Assembly: GCF_000369405.1 (NCBI RefSeq) | Contig: NZ_KB850000.1 | Coordinates: 186,001 to 250,000, forward strand | DNA length: 64,000 nucleotides | Direction: 5' to 3' | Origin: Acinetobacter sp. ANC 3929 | GTDB lineage: Bacteria; Pseudomonadota; Gammaproteobacteria; Pseudomonadales; Moraxellaceae | Shown: in pieces, positions 8,743 to 18,138 of the stretch | Layout: each line of letters opens with the position of its first letter | Numbering within the stretch: the stretch's first letter is position 1 | Notes under the pieces: generated by a model | Database searches by the model: none | What the model was told of the DNA's origin: nothing | What the model saw: the letters and a program-made list of their open reading frames with translations, nothing else | Position numbers and translations under genes: made by a program

Positions 8743-9429
8743 TTAATTTTGATCAAGTTCAAGCGGTAAAAAAGCATATTCCTCATGATAAACAATATCG
8801 CCGTGACGTACAGGAATAGCTTTGTTAAAAATGGGGCCGTCAATCACGGTGGTGTGGAATTCACCACCTTCACCACATGGATCAATGCCACGGTCTTCTA
8901 ATTCTTGGATATAGTCTAGGGTTAAAGTTTTACCCAGATCATCAACTTGCATACCGAGCTTTAAGTTGACTGTCACAATGACACTTTGGAATCCCAGATT
9001 GATAAACTCTTCGACCACTTCACGGTGAGGTCGCAACCAAAGCGGCATACCCAATTTGAGTCCTACTTGCTGAGTCACCTGATCGTGCCAACAGCCATGT
9101 TGAGGCATGTCCAGATCGCCCGTGACCAATACTTCAGCACCGTGTTGTTTGGCTTGATTGAGCAGTGCGATAAACTTTGTTTCATAATCAGACCAACTCG
9201 AAGAGTTCATAAATACGGGTAAACCAACCGCATCTGCTTGTGCACGGATAATGTCTAGGGGCATCGCATGTGATCGAGAACGCTGGCCTTGTTCTTCTAG
9301 CATCACAATTAGCCCAATGACTGTGCCTGTTTGCATCGCATGATATAAGGCGAGGGAACTGTCTTTGCCGCCACTGAATGAGACAATTGACTCCCTTTGT
9401 TCAGCATTGGTTTTCCATTGGTCTTGCAT
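8743..9429 (-). CDS. Dph6-like PP-loop ATPase (diphthine-ammonia ligase family)
   Basis: A 228-residue protein with a PP-loop SFSGGKDSSLAL near the N-terminus and the family-typical C-terminal GEGGEFHT motif. These mark the DUF71/Dph6 ATP pyrophosphatase family. Bacteria lack diphthamide, so the true substrate is unknown; the eukaryotic activity should not be transferred. I start at ATG 9429; the frame also has an upstream TTG at 9441. It precedes bcp on the same strand with a 19-base gap, so the two may form an operon. Confidence 0.84.
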   Translation of the reverse strand: MQDQWKTNAEQRESIVSFSGGKDSSLALYHAMQTGTVIGLIVMLEEQGQRSRSHAMPLDIIRAQADAVGLPVFMNSSSWSDYETKFIALLNQAKQHGAEVLVTGDLDMPQHGCWHDQVTQQVGLKLGMPLWLRPHREVVEEFINLGFQSVIVTVNLKLGMQVDDLGKTLTLDYIQELEDRGIDPCGEGGEFHTTVIDGPIFNKAIPVRHGDIVYHEEYAFLPLELDQN

Positions 9430-9478
9430 GATGTTATTCAACTGATTCTAGATAAATGGGATTTTAACAAAGCTCAAT

Positions 9479-9506
9479 AAAAAGCCTGCATAAATGCAGG
9501 CTTTTT
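9479..9506 (-). terminator. Terminator downstream of the secreted protein gene
   Basis: AAAAAGCCTGCA / TGCAGGCTTTTT forms a 12-bp stem with a TAAA loop, ending 16 bases beyond the stop at 9523. Symmetry allows either direction. Confidence 0.8.
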
Positions 9507-9522
9507 ATTGAGCAATACAAGC

Positions 9523-9948
9523 TTATTTTTTAGGAGCTTGTTGCTGCTGTTGTTGAGCGGCTTTCATTGCTTCTTCAGTTAATTTTTCTAACTTAGTTAC
9601 CAGTGGCGCACCTAAGCAAGCTTGTAAGTCTTTATTTTGCTGTTGTACAAAACCTAAAGAACTTGGGCTTTTCTTCGCATTGATTGCGCTTTGGATTTCC
9701 CATTTTTGTGCTTCAGTTACTTTACCTTGCGCGTCAATTTGACAACCACAGAACTTGCTTACTTCTGCCGCTGTTAATTTGCCGCCTTTCGCAGTTTGGT
9801 CTTTACATACATTGACCAACGCCGCTTTTACATTGGTACTTTTATACGCAGTTTGTAATGGATTATCAGCTGCGTGAGTTGCTGTTGCAAATAATGCAGC
9901 AGCTGACATCATTGTAGAAAGAATAAGATTTGATTTAGAAAACTTCAT
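9523..9948 (-). CDS. Secreted protein of unknown function
   Basis: 141 residues with a clear Sec signal peptide (MKFSKSNLILSTMMSAAALF, cleavage after ATHA near residue 27). The mature part has four cysteines (VNVCKD, FCGCQ, LQACLG) and would be oxidised in the periplasm. The C-terminus is rich in Gln and Lys (AAQQQQQQAPKK). I do not recognise a named family. It is expressed on the same strand as queC and lies 31 bases downstream of it, ending at its own terminator. Confidence 0.72.
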   Translation of the reverse strand: MKFSKSNLILSTMMSAAALFATATHAADNPLQTAYKSTNVKAALVNVCKDQTAKGGKLTAAEVSKFCGCQIDAQGKVTEAQKWEIQSAINAKKSPSSLGFVQQQNKDLQACLGAPLVTKLEKLTEEAMKAAQQQQQQAPKK

Positions 9949-9979
9949 ATAATGTACCTAATTTTTTACCCTATATCGG

Positions 9980-10660
9980 TTATTCAGCGTAACGCGTTGG
10001 ATCCGCAATACCTGCTTCGATAAACCCTTGTTGACGTAAACGACAGCTGTCGCATTTGCCACATGCACGTCCTTGAGCATCTGCCTGATAGCAGGATACC
10101 GTTTGACTATAGTCTACGCCATGTTCGATGCCTAAGCGTATAATATTCGCTTTAGATAAATGTAACAAAGGTGTTTCAATTTTAAGGGGTTTTCCTTCAA
10201 CACCCGCTTTTGTTGCTAGACGGGCAAGATTGGCAAAAGCGTCAATAAATTCTGGGCGACAGTCAGGATATCCAGAGTAATCAACAGCATTGATTCCAAT
10301 CACGATGGCAGCAGCGTCAAATACTTCAGCTGCAGCAAGTGCATAAGATAAGAAAATAGTGTTACGTGCTGGAACATAAGTTACAGGAATGCCTTCTTGT
10401 AATTGTTCTGGGACGTCAATGTTATGATCTGTAAGCGCAGAGCCGCCTAAATTACCTAAATCAATATTAATGACGCGGTGTTCTACACCTGCACGTTGTG
10501 CAAGTGCTTTAGCTGCATCCAGTTCAGTGGTCGAACGTTGACCATACATAAAGCTGAGGGCGATACATTCATAATTTGCCTGTGCCCAAGCAAGACACGT
10601 TGTTGAGTCTAAGCCGCCAGACAATAATACGATGGCACGAGAACGCATATTATTTTCCAT
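9980..10660 (-). CDS. queC: 7-cyano-7-deazaguanine synthase
   Basis: Converts 7-carboxy-7-deazaguanine to preQ0 with ammonia and ATP in queuosine precursor synthesis. The 226 residues contain the PP-loop [15 protein letters not shown] near the N-terminus and the C-terminal zinc cluster ([21 protein letters not shown]), typical of QueC. Start may be ATG 10660 or ATG 10648; the latter gives a start just before the PP-loop as in E. coli. It lies 64 bases downstream of queE on the same strand, so the two pathway steps are paired. Confidence 0.95.
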   Translation of the reverse strand: MENNMRSRAIVLLSGGLDSTTCLAWAQANYECIALSFMYGQRSTTELDAAKALAQRAGVEHRVINIDLGNLGGSALTDHNIDVPEQLQEGIPVTYVPARNTIFLSYALAAAEVFDAAAIVIGINAVDYSGYPDCRPEFIDAFANLARLATKAGVEGKPLKIETPLLHLSKANIIRLGIEHGVDYSQTVSCYQADAQGRACGKCDSCRLRQQGFIEAGIADPTRYAE

Positions 10661-10724
10661 GATTCAACCTAAAATAAATTTGATAAAAGCCGATCTATCT
10701 TGCAGAACGGACAGGGGAGGTATT

Positions 10725-11435
10725 TTAACGACCAGATTCATCATTCCATAACAGCTTATGTAACTGTAATTGGAATCGAACAGGGAGATGGTCTTCTAAA
10801 ATCCACTGGGCTAAGTCACGTGCCAAAGCTGGCAGGGCAACTGCACCTTTTTCAACTGCAAAAGCGGGTGAGAACCAAACCGTACTCACTTTGTCTTGCA
10901 ACTGAAATTGTTCGAGTTGTTGTTTCGACCATTCATAATCAGCCCGATTACAGATCACAAATTTAATCTGGTCATGGGGGGTGAGATGGTCAAGATTGCT
11001 GTATAAATTACGATGATCTTCTTTTGAGGTTGGTGTTTTTAAATCCAGCACTTTTGAAACGCGTGGATCAACCTTGGAAACATCCAAAGCGCCACTAGTT
11101 TCGAGAGAAACCTGAAAGCCAAGATCACACAGACGTTGTAACAGGATCAAACAGTTTGGCTGTGCAAGCGGTTCACCACCTGTGACACAAATATAAGGTG
11201 TTTTATGCTGGCTTGCTGTTTCGATAATCTGTTCAAGTGATAAACGTTCACCGCCTTCAAAAGAATAGGTGGTATCACAATAACTACAGCGTAACGGGCA
11301 ACCTGTTAAGCGAATAAAAACAGTTGGTAGACCAAACGTATTCGCTTCGCCTTGCAAAGAGTAAAAGATCTCCGTAATGCGTAAACCAGCCGCAGGATCA
11401 GAGACAGGAATTGCAGAAGAACGTAAGGAAGCCAT
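10725..11435 (-). CDS. queE: 7-carboxy-7-deazaguanine synthase
   Basis: A radical SAM enzyme that forms 7-carboxy-7-deazaguanine from carboxytetrahydropterin. In 236 residues the Fe-S ligands are seen as CPLRCSYC (CX3CX2C) around residue 47. The leading substrate loop is EIFYSLQGEANTFG, typical of QueE, and VTGGEPL follows the cluster. It is the upstream partner of queC. Confidence 0.95.
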   Translation of the reverse strand: MASLRSSAIPVSDPAAGLRITEIFYSLQGEANTFGLPTVFIRLTGCPLRCSYCDTTYSFEGGERLSLEQIIETASQHKTPYICVTGGEPLAQPNCLILLQRLCDLGFQVSLETSGALDVSKVDPRVSKVLDLKTPTSKEDHRNLYSNLDHLTPHDQIKFVICNRADYEWSKQQLEQFQLQDKVSTVWFSPAFAVEKGAVALPALARDLAQWILEDHLPVRFQLQLHKLLWNDESGR

Positions 11436-11479
11436 AAATAGTTACCACAAACAGGTGCTACACAAGCAGCATGCTACAT

Positions 11480-11518
11480 AAAAAACAAAATCTCTACGAC
11501 CATGACTGATCGTAGAGA
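11480..11518 (-). terminator. Terminator downstream of dapD
   Basis: Stem TCTCTACGA / TCGTAGAGA with an 10-base loop. On the minus strand it is followed by TTTTGTTTTTTAT. A second small hairpin (GGAGC / GCTCC) lies between it and the dapD stop, so the dapD 3' end is structured. Confidence 0.75.
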
Positions 11519-11570
11519 CGAGGAGCGACAGAAGCTCCGAGGAACCATCAAGTTCCGTATATATTACAAA

Positions 11571-12392
11571 TTAGTCTGCACGTAATAAATCGTTTAGGCT
11601 AGTTTTTGCACGTGTTTTTGCATCAACTTTTTTCACGATGATTGCAGCGTAAAGGCTGTAAGTACCGCATTTTGATGGAAGGCTACCCGCGACCACGACA
11701 GAACCTGCTGGTACGCGACCGTAGTGAACTTCACCTGTTTCACGATCAAAGATTTTGGTTGATTGACCAATGAAAACACCCATTGAAATCACAGAACCTT
11801 CTTCAACAATGACACCCTCAACGATTTCAGAACGCGCACCGATGAAACAGTTGTCTTCAATAATCGTTGGGTTTGCTTGCAAAGGCTCTAAAACACCACC
11901 GATACCAACACCACCAGATAAGTGAACGTTTTTACCGATTTGTGCACATGAACCGACTGTTGCCCATGTATCAACCATGGTGCCTTCATCTACATAAGCA
12001 CCGATGTTGACATACGAAGGCATCAAAATCACATTTTTTGCTTGGAAGCTACCGCGACGAGCGACAGCAGGAGGTACAACTCGTACACCGGCTGCTTTAA
12101 ATTGCGCTTCAGTCCAACCTGCATATTTCGTATCTACTTTGTCATAGAAACGGAGATCACAAGCTTCGATTGGCTTGTTGTCATTGAGTTTGAATGAAAG
12201 TAAAACTGCTTTTTTTAACCATTGGTGAACAACCCACTCACCATCGATTTTTTCCGCTACACGAAGTGTACCGTTGTCTAAACCAGTCAATGCTTCTTCT
12301 ACAGCTTGACGGATTTCTGTTGGGCAGTCCGTTGCGCTATAGTTGGCACGGTCTTCAAATGCTTGCTCAATGATTGTAGAAAGCTGAGACAT
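11571..12392 (-). CDS. dapD: Tetrahydrodipicolinate N-succinyltransferase
   Basis: Succinylates tetrahydrodipicolinate in the diaminopimelate/lysine route that also feeds peptidoglycan. The 273 residues equal the usual DapD length. The C-terminal two thirds is a left-handed beta helix of hexapeptide repeats ([20 protein letters not shown], then [13 protein letters not shown] and [14 protein letters not shown]). It starts at ATG 12392 with [12 protein letters not shown]. Cytoplasmic trimer by family. Confidence 0.97.
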   Translation of the reverse strand: MSQLSTIIEQAFEDRANYSATDCPTEIRQAVEEALTGLDNGTLRVAEKIDGEWVVHQWLKKAVLLSFKLNDNKPIEACDLRFYDKVDTKYAGWTEAQFKAAGVRVVPPAVARRGSFQAKNVILMPSYVNIGAYVDEGTMVDTWATVGSCAQIGKNVHLSGGVGIGGVLEPLQANPTIIEDNCFIGARSEIVEGVIVEEGSVISMGVFIGQSTKIFDRETGEVHYGRVPAGSVVVAGSLPSKCGTYSLYAAIIVKKVDAKTRAKTSLNDLLRAD

Positions 12393-12688
12393 GATCTTCG
12401 TTCTTCCAAAAAAATTTTGAAGATTTTACACTAATTTGCAGCAAGAATCTTTGAAAAAAGTAGTTACAAAATATTGTTTTAAATTTGCGCAACAAAACTG
12501 TAATAAAAATGGAGTCCATTGTTTTTTATCTATAATTTAGAAATACATAATTCATTCGAATTTGTATCAAAAAATAACAAAAAGTAATCAGTTTCTGTAT
12601 AAAAAGTTAGCGAGCATTCTTTTATGCTTAGTTCACAAGCAACAATTATATATTTATTTAAATAAAAGCGTTTTGTGAGGAGACTTCA
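12393..12688. promoter_or_regulatory. AT-rich divergent promoter region between dapD and carO
   Basis: A 296-base spacer with very high AT content. It must hold the promoter of dapD (leftward) and carO (rightward). A TATAAT-like box lies at 12531-12536 on the plus strand, without a convincing -35 partner. The carO ribosome-binding site GAGGAG sits eight bases before its start. No ORF is credible inside. Confidence 0.5.
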
Positions 12689-13438
12689 ATGAAAGCTTTG
12701 CGTGTTATGTTAGCAGCAGGTGCATTAACAGCGATTGCAGGTACTGCATTTGCAGCAGATGAGCAAGTTGTGAAGGAATCAGTATATACATTCCCTTCAT
12801 ACTTAGATCCAGTTTCAGTTCGTGCTGAAGTCGGTACGACAGGCTATGGTGGTGCAATTTCATATCGAGTTAACCCATACGTGAGCTTGAGTCTTGGTTA
12901 TAATGGTGGCGACATTTCTTGGTCAGATGATCTTAAAGTAAATGGCTCTAAATATGACCTAGACATGGACAATAAAACGGCATATTTAAATGCTGAGATT
13001 CGTCCTTGGGGTACAAGTGCAAATAATTTTGCAAACTCAGTTTATGTTGCTACAGGTGTTGGTTATTTAGATAACGATTATGCGCTTGATCGTCGTGTAA
13101 GCCAAGGTCGTAACTTCAGTGTAAACAATACTGATTTCAATGCGACTTCAGATGTTCATATCGCAGGTAAAATGCGTTACAAAGATGATATCGCACCATA
13201 TTTAGGTGTTGGTATTGCGCCACAAGTGTATAAAAACATTGGTGTATTTGGTGAAGTTGGTGCTTACTATACAGGTAACCCAACAGCAACTTTACAAAAC
13301 GTGAATGGTGGTACGGCTTCTAACGGAAGCGGTGCTAACCTAAATGACGAAATTGCGAAAGAAGAAGGCAAGATTCAAGACAAGTCACGTTACGAGTGGA
13401 TGCCAGTTGCAAAAGTGGGTGTGAGCTTCAAGTTCTAA
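12689..13438 (+). CDS. carO: CarO-type outer membrane protein
   Basis: A 249-residue beta-barrel protein matching what I recall of Acinetobacter CarO: signal peptide MKALRVMLAAGALTAIAGTA with cleavage near AFA at residue 22, RAEVGTTGYGGA, LGYNGGDISW, YLNAEIRPWG, DIAPYLG, GVFGEVGAYYTGNP and the C-terminal EWMPVAKVGV ending in Phe. CarO is described as a channel for basic amino acids and is linked to carbapenem entry in A. baumannii; here only the family relationship is visible. Two strong terminators follow. It has a strong ribosome-binding site (GTGAGGAGACTTCAATG). Confidence 0.9.
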   Translation: MKALRVMLAAGALTAIAGTAFAADEQVVKESVYTFPSYLDPVSVRAEVGTTGYGGAISYRVNPYVSLSLGYNGGDISWSDDLKVNGSKYDLDMDNKTAYLNAEIRPWGTSANNFANSVYVATGVGYLDNDYALDRRVSQGRNFSVNNTDFNATSDVHIAGKMRYKDDIAPYLGVGIAPQVYKNIGVFGEVGAYYTGNPTATLQNVNGGTASNGSGANLNDEIAKEEGKIQDKSRYEWMPVAKVGVSFKF

Positions 13439-13457
13439 TCCATGATGCATTCAACAT

Positions 13458-13487
13458 AAAAAAACGAGCTTAACGCTCGTTTTTTTA
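13458..13487 (+). terminator. Terminator of carO
   Basis: AAAAAAACGAGC / GCTCGTTTTTTT forms a strong stem with a short loop and T run, 20 bases after the carO stop. Confidence 0.85.
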
Positions 13488-13501
13488 TGTTTTTTAATAA
13501 G

Positions 13502-13536
13502 CAAAACAAAAGGCTCTAGATGAGCCTTTTGTTTTG
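13502..13536 (-). terminator. Terminator of cysB
   Basis: A perfect 15-bp stem (CAAAACAAAAGGCTC / GAGCCTTTTGTTTTG) with a 5-base loop, just beyond the cysB stop at 13545. Unusually long and perfect. Confidence 0.82.
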
Positions 13537-13544
13537 TCGCGGAT

Positions 13545-14468
13545 TTATTCTTCTGGATAAGCCACTTTTTTCAGTGCTTTAATATCCGTTTCTGGTGAGC
13601 AAAGAGAGATAAATTCATAACCATAGCCACGGAGCAGGTGTCCTTTGCGCACTGCAATCCATGTCGTATTAACACCAAATATATCTGTTTTGATTTGCTG
13701 CAAACGATAATCACGCTCTGCATCGTAAGCGACATCGTTAACAATACCAACACCCATATTCAGTTCAACATAGGTTTTGATCACATCGGCATCAAGTGCT
13801 GACATGACAATATCGGCATGCAATTGCGCATCTTCAAAAGCCTTATCAATTTTAGAACGTCCTGTAAAGCCGCCATGATAGGTAATCAATGGATATTCAG
13901 CTAAGACGTCTAGATTGATTTTATCTAGTTTTGCTAGAGGGTGGTCTTTTGGTGTGATAATACTATGGTGCCATTCATAATAAGGTACACTTGCCAAGTT
14001 ATCTTCTGTTGTTAATGACTCAGTTGCAATACCAATATCCGCTTCACCCTGAAGTAACATTTCTGCAATTTCAACTGGACTGGCTTGTTGTAAAACCAAA
14101 TGTACTTTTGGAAAAAGTTTTTTAAATTGATTTACAATCGGTGGTAGCACATAACGTGCCTGAGTATGTGTAGTTGCAATGGTCAGTGTACCTTCATCAA
14201 CTTTATTAAAATCATCGGCTAGACGTTTAATATTGTCAGCATCGACCAACATGCGTTCTACAATGCTTAATAATGATTGGCCCGGTTCGGTGAGGCCTAA
14301 TAAGCGTTTACCTTTACGTACAAATAACTGTACACCTAATTCGTCTTCTAAATCTTTGATGTGTTTACTGACACCAGATTGGGAGGTATAAAGTGCAGCA
14401 GATGCTTCAGTTAAATTAAAGTTTTGGCGAACAGTTTCTCGAATAATTCTGAGTTGTTGAAAGTTCAT
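13545..14468 (-). CDS. cysB: CysB-type LysR regulator of sulfur assimilation
   Basis: A 307-residue LysR-family regulator. The N-terminal helix-turn-helix is NFNLTEASAALYTSQSGVSKHIKDLE (residues 16-41), matching CysB/Cbl closely, followed by ELGVQLFVRKGKR. The C-terminal part is the periplasmic-binding-like effector domain, which in CysB senses N-acetylserine or O-acetylserine. It lies 53 bases downstream of cysA on the same strand, so it may be co-transcribed with the transport genes it is expected to activate. Confidence 0.92.
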   Translation of the reverse strand: MNFQQLRIIRETVRQNFNLTEASAALYTSQSGVSKHIKDLEDELGVQLFVRKGKRLLGLTEPGQSLLSIVERMLVDADNIKRLADDFNKVDEGTLTIATTHTQARYVLPPIVNQFKKLFPKVHLVLQQASPVEIAEMLLQGEADIGIATESLTTEDNLASVPYYEWHHSIITPKDHPLAKLDKINLDVLAEYPLITYHGGFTGRSKIDKAFEDAQLHADIVMSALDADVIKTYVELNMGVGIVNDVAYDAERDYRLQQIKTDIFGVNTTWIAVRKGHLLRGYGYEFISLCSPETDIKALKKVAYPEE

Positions 14469-14521
14469 AAAAGTTTTTCCTCAAAAGAGGATGGGGCGTG
14501 TTTTACCCCATCAATATTATT

Positions 14522-15592
14522 TTAAGCAACTTGCGTTGATTGATCTGCAAATAAATGAAGTTGAGCCGCACTAATCCAAACGGTTTGATTTGGTTTGAAT
14601 TGATGTAAGTTCGCCTCTTCTACACTTAATAAAATTTCAATCGTTCGTCCACTACGATCTTGTAATTCAGCCACAACTCGACCTGCAATCCACACTTCAC
14701 GTAAGAACGTTGCCTCAATGGTATTGGCCTGAGGTTGGGTGTGAATATGTAATTCATTTGGTCGCGCAAATGCAATGACTTTACCTTGTGGTGCATCTAA
14801 TAGTGTCGGCAGCTGAATGCGGTCATCACCGATACGGATAATACCGTCAGTATGCTCACCTTCAAAACGATTTGCTTGACCAAGGAAATCAAAAACAAAT
14901 GGTGTTGCTGGTTTTTCATACACTTCACGTGGTGAACCAATCTGTTCGACGTCACCTTTATTCATGACGATGATCTGGTCAGCTACTTCTAAAGCTTCTT
15001 CTTGATCATGGGTGACAAAGATTGAGGTGATATGTAGTTCATCATGTAAGGTACGTAACCAACGGCGTAATTCTTTACGAACTTTAGCATCAAGTGCACC
15101 AAATGGTTCATCTAGTAACAAAACACGGGGTTCAACTGCAAGTGCGCGAGCTAGGGCAATACGTTGACGTTGACCACCAGAAAGCTGAGCAGGATAACGA
15201 TCTGCCAAGAAACCAAGTTGCACCAGATCAAGTAAGCGTGTAACACGTTTTTTGATTTCAGCTTCAGAAGGACGTGTTGCACGTGGGCGAACACGTAAAC
15301 CAAAGGCAATATTGTCAAAAACAGTCATGTGGCGGAACAGGGCATAGTGCTGGAATACAAAACCGACCTGACGCTCGCGTACATGGATGTCTGTTGCATC
15401 TTCGCCTTCAAGTAAAACCTGCCCGCCATCTGCGGATTCTAAACCTGCAATAATGCGTAATAATGTTGTTTTTCCGCAGCCTGAAGGACCAAGTAGGGCA
15501 ACCAATTCACCTTCAGGAAAATCTAAAGAGATATTTTTTAGCGCATGGAATGCACCAAAGTTTTTTTCAATATTTTTAACTTGAATACTCAT
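14522..15592 (-). CDS. cysA: Sulfate/thiosulfate ABC transporter ATP-binding protein
   Basis: The ATPase of the sulfate importer. 356 residues with Walker [12 protein letters not shown], the ABC signature LSGGQRQR, Walker [13 protein letters not shown] and the H-loop VTHDQEEA; a C-terminal TOBE-like domain follows ([10 protein letters not shown]). The start ATG 15592 is preceded by CTAAGGAATAAACAC, where AAGGAA overlaps the cysW stop codon; translational coupling is likely. Confidence 0.96.
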   Translation of the reverse strand: MSIQVKNIEKNFGAFHALKNISLDFPEGELVALLGPSGCGKTTLLRIIAGLESADGGQVLLEGEDATDIHVRERQVGFVFQHYALFRHMTVFDNIAFGLRVRPRATRPSEAEIKKRVTRLLDLVQLGFLADRYPAQLSGGQRQRIALARALAVEPRVLLLDEPFGALDAKVRKELRRWLRTLHDELHITSIFVTHDQEEALEVADQIIVMNKGDVEQIGSPREVYEKPATPFVFDFLGQANRFEGEHTDGIIRIGDDRIQLPTLLDAPQGKVIAFARPNELHIHTQPQANTIEATFLREVWIAGRVVAELQDRSGRTIEILLSVEEANLHQFKPNQTVWISAAQLHLFADQSTQVA

Positions 15593-15603
15593 GTGTTTAT
15601 TCC

Positions 15604-16488
15604 TTAGTGATCCGGCTGATGTTTATTTGCTTGGTCTTGACGGATTTCGAGCCACGTTTTCAAAATCAAAGTGAGAATCGCTAAAAATGCCAGTAACGAT
15701 GACACAGCAAATGCAGCACTGAAGGTATATTCGTTATAGAGAATTTCGACGTGTAACGGTAAGGTATTGGTTTGACCGCGAATATGGCCAGAAACCACTG
15801 ATACCGCACCGAATTCCCCCATTGCACGGGCATTACAGAGAATTACGCCGTAAATCAAACCCCATTTGATATTAGGTAAAGTGACTCGCCAGAAGGTTTG
15901 CCAGCCTGAAGCACCGAGTACAATCGCAGCTTCTTCTTCCTCTGTACCCTGTGCTTCCATTAATGGAATTAATTCTCGGGCTACAAATGGAACAGTAATA
16001 AAAATGGTGGCAAGGACAATCGCAGGTACGGCATACAGGATTTTGATATCGTTATCCATTAACCAGCCACCCATCCAGCCTTGCGCACCAAAAATCAGTA
16101 CCAACATTAAGCCTGCAATCACAGGAGAGACCGAAAATGGTACATCTATAATGGTGGTGAGAATGGCTTTACCTCGAAACTGGAATTTTGCAACAGCCCA
16201 TGCTGCTGCGACACCAAACACGACATTAATCGGTACGGCAATTGCAGCTGTAAGTAAGGTTAACTTTACTGCCGATAAGGTGTCCGAATCGGTTAAAGCA
16301 TTGATATAAACCGTTAGACCTTGTTTAAATGCTTCAACAAAAACCAAAATGAGAGGAAGCAGTAAGCAACTTAAGAAAAAGATTAAGGCAACACCGATTA
16401 AGCTATAACGTACCCATGTCGGTTCGCGTGTTGCATCTCGGCTTTGCAGTTTGAGAGCTAAAGCGTTGCTGTTGGTATTTAAGCTCAT
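15604..16488 (-). CDS. cysW: Sulfate ABC transporter permease CysW
   Basis: An inner membrane permease of about 294 residues with six hydrophobic spans. The cytoplasmic EAA loop is seen as [23 protein letters not shown] 16488 is chosen because it overlaps the cysT stop in an ATGA arrangement; an upstream ATG would give a 37-base overlap. Forms the channel with CysT. Confidence 0.95.
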   Translation of the reverse strand: MSLNTNSNALALKLQSRDATREPTWVRYSLIGVALIFFLSCLLLPLILVFVEAFKQGLTVYINALTDSDTLSAVKLTLLTAAIAVPINVVFGVAAAWAVAKFQFRGKAILTTIIDVPFSVSPVIAGLMLVLIFGAQGWMGGWLMDNDIKILYAVPAIVLATIFITVPFVARELIPLMEAQGTEEEEAAIVLGASGWQTFWRVTLPNIKWGLIYGVILCNARAMGEFGAVSVVSGHIRGQTNTLPLHVEILYNEYTFSAAFAVSSLLAFLAILTLILKTWLEIRQDQANKHQPDH

Positions 16489-17318
16489 TGTGCAACTCTC
16501 CCTGTGCGACGGCTTGCCCATGCTTGAACTAAGTTAATTAAAAATAGAATGGCAAATGAGAGAACAAGCATAACCACAGCGATGGTGGTTGCACCTGCAT
16601 AATCGTATTCCTCTAATCGAGAGATGATCATCAATGGTGCAATTTCTGTTTTGTAAGGCTGGTTACCTGCAATGAAAATCACCGAACCATATTCACCGAC
16701 ACCGCGTGCAAATGCTAACGCAAAACCTGTTAACAAGGCTGGGAATAAAATCGGAAAAATGATTTTGGTGATGGTTTGCCAGCGATTGGCGCCCAGTGCA
16801 GAGGCCGCTTCTTCCAGTTCAGTTTCAATATCACTAAGTACGGGTTGTACGGTACGAACTACAAAGGGTAAACCAATAAAGATTAAAGCGAGTGTGATAC
16901 CAATTGGGGTATAAGCCACTTCAATCCCAAGAGGGGAAAGATATTGTCCGATCCAGCCTGTTGGTGCATATAAAGAGGTTAATGCAATACCTGCAACAGC
17001 AGTCGGTAATGCAAAAGGTAAGTCTACTAATGCATCGACGATTCGTTTACCAGGGAAGTTATAACGAACCAAGCACCACGCGAGCAATAAGCCAAAGACG
17101 ACATTTACCAAAGCGGCAATCAATGCAGCACTAAAGCTCAGTTGTAATGACTTTAAAATTCGTTCTGAAGTTAAGATTTCCCATAAGCCATCCCATCCAA
17201 TCCCTAAAGATTTGATAAAGACAGCAGATAAAGGAATAAGCACAATCAAAGACACGTAAGCGAGGGTAAAGCCTAATGAGAGACCAAACCCAGGCAGCAC
17301 TCGGGAACGCTGCGACAT
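16485..17318 (-). CDS. cysT: Sulfate ABC transporter permease CysT (CysU)
   Basis: A 277-residue membrane permease with about six spans and EAA loop [20 protein letters not shown]. It begins [18 protein letters not shown], as in CysT proteins. First of the cysTWA gene run; its stop overlaps the cysW start by four bases (ATGA). Confidence 0.95.
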   Translation of the reverse strand: MSQRSRVLPGFGLSLGFTLAYVSLIVLIPLSAVFIKSLGIGWDGLWEILTSERILKSLQLSFSAALIAALVNVVFGLLLAWCLVRYNFPGKRIVDALVDLPFALPTAVAGIALTSLYAPTGWIGQYLSPLGIEVAYTPIGITLALIFIGLPFVVRTVQPVLSDIETELEEAASALGANRWQTITKIIFPILFPALLTGFALAFARGVGEYGSVIFIAGNQPYKTEIAPLMIISRLEEYDYAGATTIAVVMLVLSFAILFLINLVQAWASRRTGRVAQ

Positions 17319-17393
17319 GATATTTCCTCAAAGAGAAATGTTTGCTAAAACAAGCAAATAAATAATGCGAATACTAAAAATACGGGGGCGATG

Positions 17394-17996
17394 TCAGGCA
17401 AATTTTAGATTAAAATTTGCCTGACTCATTCGGGCGGTGCGCTGCGTCTTTTTTTCAGGCAGCAAGTAGTTCAGAATCTCCGGGAAAGGGCCAAATCCGG
17501 AAGCAACATTAATATGACCAACAGGACCTAAATTGATGGGTGTCAATTTCCAAGCCTGTGCGAGTTGTAGGGCATCGACATAACCCAACCAAGGATCATT
17601 TTCACTAATCAATAACGTGGTTGGCACGTCAATTTTCAGTTGCTGAAAATACTGTTTATAGTCAGTCAAGCTATGGCGAGCAAAACCTGCTTCACCAAAA
17701 CGAGCTGGGTTCGCAGGTGCAACCAAAATCAAATTTTTAACTTTTACTTTGAGTTCAGGGTGTTCAGCGAGTGCAGCAACGCTGGTTAAGCAGCCAAAGC
17801 TATGTGCAACGATTTGAACAGGCGCTGGAGCTGCAACAACAGTTTTAACAAATTGAGCAACCCATTCACTTAACACTGGACGATCCCAATGTTTCTGTTG
17901 AACGCGAGAGCTAGACACGAGTTGCTGTTGTAACCAAGACTGCCAATGCTGTGCTTCGCTACCGCCTACACCTGGAACAATTACAGTATGAATCAT
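17394..17996 (-). CDS. RBBP9/YdeN-family alpha/beta hydrolase
   Basis: A 200-residue serine hydrolase-fold protein. It begins with VIVPGVGGSEAQHWQSWL and has the nucleophile elbow AHSFGC (Ser about residue 87), an ENDPWLG acid region with the likely Asp, and GHINVASGFGPFPE carrying the catalytic His. That is the full triad pattern of the RBBP9/YdeN family. Substrate unknown. It sits between sbp and cysT on the same strand; a role in sulfur supply (for example cleaving an organosulfur ester) is inference only. Confidence 0.87.
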   Translation of the reverse strand: MIHTVIVPGVGGSEAQHWQSWLQQQLVSSSRVQQKHWDRPVLSEWVAQFVKTVVAAPAPVQIVAHSFGCLTSVAALAEHPELKVKVKNLILVAPANPARFGEAGFARHSLTDYKQYFQQLKIDVPTTLLISENDPWLGYVDALQLAQAWKLTPINLGPVGHINVASGFGPFPEILNYLLPEKKTQRTARMSQANFNLKFA

Positions 17997-18004
17997 GTCT
18001 ATTC

Positions 18005-18130
18005 TCCTTAGAACCCCTCCCAGTCTCCCTTTGCGAAAGGGAGGGCTAACACGAATTTATTGAATGACTAAAGTCCGTGTAGTTCCCTCACTTTTTAAAG
18101 AGATGAGCTGCGTTTATAGCAGCGCAAGGG
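18005..18130. repeat. Structured intergenic repeat-like element
   Basis: A GC-richer stretch with CTCCCTTTGCGAAAGGGAG (18025-18043) as a perfect hairpin and a second element GCTGC-GTTTATA-GCAGC near 18107. It is flanked by complementary stretches (GAGGG..ACACG and CGTGT..CCCTC). A similar element occurs at 52245-52362. Sequences of this kind, small hairpins with CCCTTT/AAAGGG arms between genes, look like a dispersed palindromic repeat of this genus, although the family name is not known to me. Confidence 0.6.
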
Positions 18131-18138
18131 AGATTTTT

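Noticed and set aside
13502-13536. Perfect 15-bp palindrome considered as an attachment site
   Set aside because: Position after the cysB stop and A/T-rich ends fit a terminator.
15866-16309. 147-codon plus-strand ORF
   Set aside because: It is antisense to cysW, rich in repeated Ala/Ser codons, and the real gene has full family signatures.
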